64,000 bases of DNA from Halorubrum salinarum (GTDB lineage: Archaea > Halobacteriota > Halobacteria > Halobacteriales > Haloferacaceae), in the NCBI RefSeq assembly GCF_013267195.1, contig NZ_CP053941.1:372001-436000 (forward strand). Direction: 5' to 3'. Positions 59,601 through 64,000 of the stretch are shown piece by piece (within the stretch, counting starts at the first letter, position 1; each line of letters starts with the position of its first letter). Made by a program: the position numbers and the translations under genes. The notes beneath the pieces were generated by a model. That model had not been told where the DNA came from. It worked only from the letters and a program-made list of their open reading frames with translations, and did no database searches.

Positions 59601-59753
59601 CCCGGAGGTGTACGGCGGGCCGTCCACGAAGAAGAACGGCGGGTCGTCGGCGTGCGCCTCCTTCGCCGCCTCGTAGGCGTCGTGGTCGTCCCAGTACTCG
59701 TCGACCGCGGACTCGACGTCTGCGGGCGCGTACTGGTCGTCGATCTGCTCCAT
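56601..59753 (-). CDS. ileS: Isoleucyl-tRNA synthetase
   Basis: The 1050-residue class I synthetase has the HIGH-type motif as HLGT (54-57), KMSKS at about residue 602, an editing domain (about 190-400) with WTTTPWTIPAN, and the anticodon-binding and C-terminal domains. Length is typical for archaeal IleRS. The start MEQIDD was chosen; the longer frame is an arginine-rich extension. A TATA-like AATACGCGC region lies upstream. Confidence 0.95.
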   Translation of the reverse strand: MEQIDDQYAPADVESAVDEYWDDHDAYEAAKEAHADDPPFFFVDGPPYTSGQMHLGTAWNKTLKDAVIRYKRMTGHRVTDRPGYDMHGLPIEVKVEEELGFENKRDIEEYGMEAFIEKCKEFALENRAAMDEDFESIGAWMDWKDPYETISPEYMEAAWWAFSEVADNGLVEQGKRSISQCPRCETGLANNEVEYEDVEDPSIYVKFPLADREGSLVIWTTTPWTIPANTFVAVDEDLTYNAVRAEKDGESELIYVAADCVEDVLGEGRYEDYEVEAELTGDELVGWAYDHPLADRVAEYPDFEGAGQVYAADYVEADRTGLVHSAPGHGEEDFHRGTELGLDIHCPVKPNGEFTEAAGEYAGQFVRDANDDIIDDLVADGHMLAHGTVDHSYGHCWRCDTGIIQLVTDQWFISITDVKEDLLDNMEDSEWHPDWARDNRFRDFIEDAPDWNVSRQRYWGIPIPIWVPEDADAGDLDEDMIVIGTREELAERVEEDVDPESIDLHRPSVDDLTIVEDGTTYRRVEDVFDVWLDSSVASWGTLGYPSDEAAHDELWPADLIIEAHDQTRGWFWSQLGMGTAAVGEIPYDEVLMHGFANDEDGRKMSKSVGNIVTPEEAIDRAGRDPLRTYLLSHDQQGVDLAFEWDGLGEIQGKLNILWNVFRFPLEYMELDGYDPADADLADGELELVDEWVLSRLQSVEAEVAEAWDDYQVSDAVNAVIEFVTQDVSRFYVKAVRDRMWEEADSASKRGAYATLATVLDEVIRLLAPIAPYLTERMYQRLDGAATTVHALSYPEPDADLRDPDLERDVAVFRDVEEAAANARQQAGRKLRWPVPRVVVETDDETVAAAVDRLEALIADRVNAREVVVTDAFDELVETAEPQMAAIGPAFGGDAQKVMEAVQGATRAAVEGGEVTVDGEPVDLDDEMVEYVAEPPEHVSGADFEGGTVYVDTSLTPDIESEGYARDVIRRVQEMRKELDLDVEARIRVGVGVDDDRVAGFVDDHADLIAGEVRADAWLDDPSDAAAAEDGLVEEWEVEDVTLTIGVDPVA

Positions 59754-59860
59754 ACGCGTTGGTCTGCGCGCGCGTATTTGAATACGGCGGAGTCGTGGGA
59801 ACGGTTCAGCGGCGGCGAGGCGGGACAAGACACTTCTCCGGGGAAGCGGACGCAGCGAAC

Positions 59861-60151
59861 ATGGAGACGCCGCGAGTCGTGCGCGAGAACCTCGGGTACG
59901 CGCTCCTCGGCGGCCCGGCGCTGGCCGCCGTCGCGTTCGCCGCCGGCGCGTGGCTCGTCGGCACCGCCGCCGGCGTCGCCGCCGCGGTCGCGGCGTACGC
60001 ACTCGGCTGGGCGCTCGCGGCGCGGCGGTCCGAGTCGACGCCGGAGCGGTCGGCGTCCGAGCGGTCGGCCGCGAACGCGGACGACGACCGGGACCGCCGC
60101 GAGCGGGAGGCCGAGGCGGGGAAGGGGGGCTACGCCGGGGGCGACGGGTAG
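59861..60151 (+). CDS. Small membrane protein
   Basis: The 96-residue protein has two alanine/valine-rich membrane segments (about 12-31 and 34-51) and a highly charged, probably disordered tail of about 45 residues. It is divergent from ileS and converges on the aminotransferase gene. Function unknown. Confidence 0.65.
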   Translation: METPRVVRENLGYALLGGPALAAVAFAAGAWLVGTAAGVAAAVAAYALGWALAARRSESTPERSASERSAANADDDRDRREREAEAGKGGYAGGDG

Positions 60152-60167
60152 TCGTGTACGCCGTCGC

Positions 60168-61289
60168 TCACCGCGGGGCGGGCGCGCCGTCCGCGAAGTA
60201 GTCCGCGAGCCGCTCGGCCGCCTCGGTCGCGCGCGGCGTCACCAGCGCGAACCGGATCCACTCGTCGCGGGCGGTGCCGAACGCCTCGCCCGGCATGCCG
60301 GCGACGCCCGCCTCGTCGATCAGGCGCTTGACGTTCGCCATCGTTCCGGGGAACCCGTCGAACCGCGCGAGGACGTAGAAGGCGCCCTCCGGACGGCTGT
60401 ACTCCGCGCCCGCCGCGTCGAGCGCGTCGGTGAACGCCGCGACGCGGTCGGCGAGCAGGTCGCGCGACTCGGCGTAGTACGACGGCTCCGTCTCGGCGAG
60501 CGCGTGGTAGACCGCGTACTGCGAGGGGCGGGCCCCGGTGACGTTCACGAGCATGTGGCGGGTCTTCGCGTCGCCGACGTGCGCCTCGGGGAACACGCCG
60601 TATCCGACCCGGAGCCCCGTGATCGCCATCGACTTCGAGAAGCCGCCGGTGACGATCACGCGCTCGGAGTCGAGGGTCAGGGCCGACTCGAAGGAGCCCG
60701 CGAGGTCGAACTGACCGTACACCTCGTCGACGACGACCACGGCGTCGACCGCCTCGGCGACCGCGACGACCTCGCGGACCGCGTCGAGGTCGTAGACGGC
60801 GCCGGTCGGGTTGTTCGGCGTGTTGAGAACGATCAGCGCGGTGTCCTCGCTCGCGGCCTCGCGGACCGCGTCGACGTCGAGGCCCCCGTCGCGGGCGGTG
60901 GGCACGAGCGTCGGCTCGCCGCCGAGCAGGTGAGTCTTCCCCGGGTAGTACGGGTACACCGGGTCCATCAGGAGCGCCTCGTCGCCGGCGCCGCGGTCGA
61001 GCGCGCGCGCCATCGCGAGGTAGTTCGCCTCGCCGGTGCCGTTAGTGACGACCACGCGCTCGGGGGCCACGTCGCGGCGTTCGGCGATCGCCTCGCGGAG
61101 CTCGCGGAGCCCGTCGCTCGGCGGGTACTGGAAGTCGGCGGGCGGCAGGTCGGCGTACTCGCGGAGCGCCTCCCGGAGCGCGGCGGGCGGCTCCCAGTCG
61201 GGGTTGCCGCTCACCATGTCGATGACGTCGCCGTCGGCGGCCGCGGCGTACTGCATCACGTGGAAGAACTTCGGCTCCTCGTACTCCAT
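60168..61289 (-). CDS. Pyridoxal-phosphate aminotransferase, class I/II
   Basis: The 373-residue fold-type I enzyme has the PLP-binding lysine in GGFSKSMAITGLRVGYG (about 217), NTPNNPTG (about 160-167), VVDEVYGQFD and the C-terminal arginine in WIRFAL. The substrate cannot be told from sequence; aspartate or aromatic amino acids are typical. The start MEYEEP was preferred to an upstream extension. Confidence 0.9.
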   Translation of the reverse strand: MEYEEPKFFHVMQYAAAADGDVIDMVSGNPDWEPPAALREALREYADLPPADFQYPPSDGLRELREAIAERRDVAPERVVVTNGTGEANYLAMARALDRGAGDEALLMDPVYPYYPGKTHLLGGEPTLVPTARDGGLDVDAVREAASEDTALIVLNTPNNPTGAVYDLDAVREVVAVAEAVDAVVVVDEVYGQFDLAGSFESALTLDSERVIVTGGFSKSMAITGLRVGYGVFPEAHVGDAKTRHMLVNVTGARPSQYAVYHALAETEPSYYAESRDLLADRVAAFTDALDAAGAEYSRPEGAFYVLARFDGFPGTMANVKRLIDEAGVAGMPGEAFGTARDEWIRFALVTPRATEAAERLADYFADGAPAPR

Positions 61290-61408
61290 ACGGTCGGGTC
61301 GGACGCGGTCGCCGTGGCTCTTTCGACCGGCGCGCGGGACGCAGGACCCGGTCCCGCTGAGCCACCGCGATCCGGTGGTTTGACCTACCGACACGCACAG
61401 CGGGTGGT

Positions 61409-61909
61409 ATGAACAAGCGCGGCCACGTCCTCAACGGCCTGCTGCTCGCCCTCGGGCTCGGGTTCATCGTCGAACCGGGGCTCGACGCGGCGACCGCGAC
61501 GACCGTCGCCGAGATCACCGTTCCCGTCGTGTTGGGGGCGCTGTTCCCCGACGTCGACACCGCCTTCGGGCGCCACCGGAAGACGCTCCACAGCCTCCCC
61601 GTGCTGGCGGTGTTCCTCGCGTACCCGATCTTCTTCGGGAACCTCCAGTACGTCTGGATCGGCGTGTTGACCCACTACGTCCTCGACGTGGTCGGGAGCC
61701 GCCGGGGCATCGCGCTGTTCCACCCGCTCTCGGACCGGGAGTTCGGGCTGCCCAGCGGCGTGACGACGAGCAGCAAGTACGCCGACCTCGTCACCGTGAT
61801 CATCACCGCGATAGAGCTGGCCGCGTTCTGGGCGATTCACACCTACGTCGTCAGCCTCGACCTGGACCTCTCGGCGGCCTCCGACGCCGCGGCCGGGTTC
61901 GGGCTGTGA
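61409..61909 (+). CDS. Membrane-bound metal-dependent hydrolase-like protein (DUF457)
   Basis: The 166-residue protein begins MNKRGHVLNGLLLALGLG and carries GALFPDVDTAFGRHRKTLHSLP (about 43-64), then ILTHYVLD-like GVLTHYVLDVVGS and HPLSDREFGLP. These His/Asp motifs between four hydrophobic segments mark the YdjM/DUF457 family of putative membrane hydrolases. Substrate unknown. Confidence 0.85.
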   Translation: MNKRGHVLNGLLLALGLGFIVEPGLDAATATTVAEITVPVVLGALFPDVDTAFGRHRKTLHSLPVLAVFLAYPIFFGNLQYVWIGVLTHYVLDVVGSRRGIALFHPLSDREFGLPSGVTTSSKYADLVTVIITAIELAAFWAIHTYVVSLDLDLSAASDAAAGFGL

Positions 61910-61919
61910 CCGCGACGCG

Positions 61920-62684
61920 CTATTCGTAGACGCTCACGTCGTCGAACCGGCCCTCGTAGGCGACGTTCGATGGCAGGGTGGGCTCGTTGCCGGAGAGGAA
62001 CATCCGGTCGAGCTTCGCCCACGTGTTCTCGTAGCCGAGGTGCGCGAACTCGACGAGCCCCCGGAGTCGGTGGCCGACGCCGCCGCGGTGGATCACCGTC
62101 CGCGGGCGGCGCTCGCGGAACGCCTCGGCGACCGCCGCGGCGTCGTCGAGGTCGCCCTCGAAGGCGGTCCACGCCTCGCCGACCGTGCCGGGGAGGTGCG
62201 CGTACGACGAGCCGAAGCCGGCGCAGCCCGTCTCCTTCGCGGTCCGACGGGCGCGGGCGTTCTGGTGGGGGAGGAGCTTCGTGTTGTACGTCTCGACGGC
62301 GTCGATCCGGGCGGCGTGCGCGTCCACCTCGGGCCGCGTGAGCGAGATGGTGGCGAATCCGGGGTGCGGGACGAGGACGGCCGCGTCCTGGCGCTCGAAC
62401 TCGGCCATGGCGCCCTCGAAGGTGATGTAGTCGGGGACCGGGTCGGAGAGCCCGAGCGCTAGGAGGTGCCGCCGGTTCCCCCAGTCGCCGGTGAACACCT
62501 CGCGGGCGGGGACGACGGTCAGCTCGTCGTCGGTGTAGCGGGCCGCGCGCTCGCGGACCGTCGGGAGCCGCGTGAAGTGCGGCGCGTACACGAGCGCGTC
62601 GATCCCGCGGGCCTTCGCGCGGGCGACGACCTCGTCGTCGAGCACCTTGACGTGGGCGTCGACGCGCGTTTGCGATCGGGTCAC
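61920..62684 (-). CDS. PHP-domain phosphoesterase-like protein
   Basis: The protein of about 254 residues has the PHP order: DAHVK in place of DxHxH at the start, ALVYAPHFTRLP, VVPAREVFTGDW, VLVPHPGFATISL and AVETYN with later SYAHLPGTVG. Proteins of this group are metal-dependent phosphoesterases; some histidines differ from the canonical set, so activity is uncertain. I chose the GTG at 62684. It is convergent with the DUF457-like gene. Confidence 0.82.
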   Translation of the reverse strand: MTRSQTRVDAHVKVLDDEVVARAKARGIDALVYAPHFTRLPTVRERAARYTDDELTVVPAREVFTGDWGNRRHLLALGLSDPVPDYITFEGAMAEFERQDAAVLVPHPGFATISLTRPEVDAHAARIDAVETYNTKLLPHQNARARRTAKETGCAGFGSSYAHLPGTVGEAWTAFEGDLDDAAAVAEAFRERRPRTVIHRGGVGHRLRGLVEFAHLGYENTWAKLDRMFLSGNEPTLPSNVAYEGRFDDVSVYE

Positions 62685-62831
62685 GGTCGCACGGTCGTCG
62701 CGCCCGCGCAAAGGCGTATCGTTCGACGACGACGGTGCCGCGATCGCCGGGCGGACCGCGGGGCGGCGGCCCGTCCCGGGATCCCGCCGAGTTGGGAAAC
62801 CGTTAATCCCCCTCGGGCGAGTGTTCCGGGT

Positions 62832-63131
62832 ATGGCCCCTCGCTGGACGTGCGGCATCGGCGACTGCGACGCCGCCTTCGACGACGTGGAGGCGGCGATC
62901 GTCCACCAGACGAACGACCACCAGCGCCACGAGTGCAAGGTGTGCGGCACGATCGTCCCGGACGGCTACTTCGCGATCCGCCACGCGTTCGACGAGCACA
63001 CCCGCGCCGAGTTCGTCCGCGCGTACGACGCCGACTCCGCGGCGGTCCGGCGCCGCGAGGAGATCAAAGGCGAGATCGAGGCCGCCGCGGACCTCCAGCG
63101 CGTCGTCGAGGAGCTCGACCGGAACGTCTGA
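62832..63131 (+). CDS. Zinc-finger protein
   Basis: The 99-residue protein has CGIGDC at the start, a H-x4-H (HQTNDHQRH), CKVC (about 35-38) and a later H-x5-H (RHAFDEH), giving two interleaved C2H2-like sites. A charged helical tail follows. This is a conserved haloarchaeal small zinc protein type of unknown function. Confidence 0.78.
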   Translation: MAPRWTCGIGDCDAAFDDVEAAIVHQTNDHQRHECKVCGTIVPDGYFAIRHAFDEHTRAEFVRAYDADSAAVRRREEIKGEIEAAADLQRVVEELDRNV

Positions 63132-63152
63132 CTCGGTCCCCCGAGCCGCCGT

Positions 63153-64000
63153 TTACAGCACCCGCTTCCCGAACGCGCTCGCCGCGAGCTCCGTCGCCAG
63201 CTCCGCCGTCTCGTTGTGCTGGTCGAGCGTCGGGTTCACCTCGACGAGCTCCATCGACCGGAGCGCGTCCGTCTCGTCGACGATCTCCATCGCGCTGTGC
63301 GCCTCGCGGTAGGTGGCGCCGCCGCGGACGGGCGTCCCGACGCCGGGCGCCGCGTTCGGGTCGAGGAAGTCCAGGTCGAGGCTGACGTGGATCCCGTCGA
63401 CGCCGGCCGAGGCGACCGACAGCGCCTCCTCGGTCACGTCCGTGATCCCGCGCTCGTCGATGTCCGACATCGTGTACGCCGCGAACCCGCGCTCCCTGAG
63501 CAGCTCCGCCTCCGCCCCGTCGACCGACCGGAGCCCGACCAGGGCGACGTTCTCCGGCGAGAGCCCCGGCGCGGTCGCCCACTCGGCGTCCGCGAACTCG
63601 CCGATCCCGAGGGCGGCCGCCAGCGGCATCCCGTGGACGTTGCCAGACGGCGTCGTGGCGGGCGTGTTGAGGTCGGCGTGCGCGTCGAACCACACGGCGC
63701 CGATGTCCGCGTCGCGCGCGGAGCCGGAGAGGCTCCCGATGGCGATCGAGTGGTCGCCGCCGAGCGCGAGCGGCACGTCGCCGGCGGCGAGCGTCGCGGC
63801 GACCTCGTCGCCGAGTTCCCGGCAGACGTCGGCGGTCTCGCGGAGGAACTTCGCTTTCCCCTCGCTCGGCGCGTCCGCGTCCGGGTCGCGCTCCTCCGCC
63901 CGCGGGACGGGGAGGTCGCCCGCGTCGACCGCCTCGACGCCCGCGCCGGCGAGCTGGTCCGCGAGCCCGCCGTACCGGATCGCCGACGGTCCCATGTCGA
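63153..64000 (-). CDS. rocF: Arginase/agmatinase family protein (5' end outside the window)
   Basis: At least 282 residues of a ureohydrolase are present. The two-manganese site shows in GGDHSIAIGS, WFDAHADLNTP and SLDLDFLDP. The visible part runs MGPSAIRYGGL onward; in arginases this follows a short strand ending in GVD, and the codon before the ATG here is GAC, so the true start is probably beyond 64000. GNVHGMPLAAALG favours arginase of the RocF type over agmatinase. Confidence 0.88.
   Translation of the reverse strand, partial: DMGPSAIRYGGLADQLAGAGVEAVDAGDLPVPRAEERDPDADAPSEGKAKFLRETADVCRELGDEVAATLAAGDVPLALGGDHSIAIGSLSGSARDADIGAVWFDAHADLNTPATTPSGNVHGMPLAAALGIGEFADAEWATAPGLSPENVALVGLRSVDGAEAELLRERGFAAYTMSDIDERGITDVTEEALSVASAGVDGIHVSLDLDFLDPNAAPGVGTPVRGGATYREAHSAMEIVDETDALRSMELVEVNPTLDQHNETAELATELAASAFGKRVL

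Noticed and set aside
56103-61412. Plus-strand open frame of 1769 codons
   Set aside because: It lies antisense to ileS, the GNAT and the aminotransferase, is arginine/valine-rich in a way typical of high-GC shadow frames, and has no recognisable domain.

Overview
The window is haloarchaeal chromosome, most like Halorubrum or a close relative. The evidence is a GC-rich, strongly acidic proteome, ATG/GTG starts with GGAGGTG-type ribosome sites, archaeal TATA-like promoters, and haloarchaeal signature genes: ftsZ1-secE-spt5, archaeosortase A with a PGF-CTERM surface protein, diphthine synthase, D-aminoacyl-tRNA deacylase of the archaeal type, and a HEWD protein.

Region 1 (about 199-26381) is a 26-kb integrated mobile element. 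It is bounded by an exact 14-bp direct repeat. The right copy (26368-26381) is the 3' end of an intact tRNA-Ala(GGC) gene. The left copy (199-212) lies just beyond the stop codon of a tyrosine integrase (266-1291). The integrase, its coupled small upstream genes and the 14-bp core resemble the recombination system described for the temperate pleolipovirus SNJ2. The element has four blocks. (a) A minus-strand integration/regulation operon (266-3110) faces a divergent winged-helix gene (3319) across a palindrome-rich switch region. (b) A short Orc1/Cdc6 (4091-5095) lies next to repeated TATCGAA motifs, with a second, catalytic-domain-only tyrosine recombinase (5268) and an operon made almost only of small membrane proteins (6170-8305). 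(c) A P-loop ATPase with an AbrB-like protein (8514-10115) is divergent from a 14-gene plus-strand cluster (10230-19954) of small membrane proteins, a 636-residue Ig-like spike candidate, an HExxH membrane protein and an 883-residue repeat protein, followed by a membrane-anchored CAP-domain protein (20005). (d) A tightly overlapping minus-strand operon (20891-26199) holds zinc-ribbon miniproteins, an adenine methyltransferase-like protein, an ASCH-domain protein, a PD-(D/E)XK-like protein and a 630-residue protein. No icosahedral capsid, portal, large terminase or VirB4-type conjugation ATPase is recognisable. The best reading is a pleomorphic virus or plasmid-vesicle type element with an envelope-protein set I cannot assign to a described family.

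Region 2 (26440-64000) is ordinary chromosome. It holds an SRPBCC protein, a structured non-coding stretch, an ABC exporter, glutamate synthase, a large PGF-CTERM surface protein whose N-terminal half is visibly AT-rich, a lipoprotein, a membrane protein, an HNH-like protein, an alkaline-phosphatase-superfamily protein, a PhzF protein, a Ca/Na exchanger, dtdA, ftsZ1-secE-spt5, artA, an MgtC-type protein, two tandem CBS proteins, dphB, a two-subunit 2-oxoacid:ferredoxin oxidoreductase with an adjacent Lrp-type regulator, a GNAT, ileS, an aminotransferase, a DUF457-like membrane hydrolase, a PHP protein, a zinc-finger protein and a 5'-truncated arginase/agmatinase gene.

Two functional links stand out. 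The archaeosortase (48135) is the expected processing enzyme for the PGF-CTERM surface protein (34883). Both the element's spike candidate (14299) and the chromosomal surface protein have an AT-rich N-terminal part fused to a GC-rich C-terminal part, consistent with exchange of exposed domains. Start codons were chosen by overlap and ribosome-site evidence and are often shorter than the longest reading frame.
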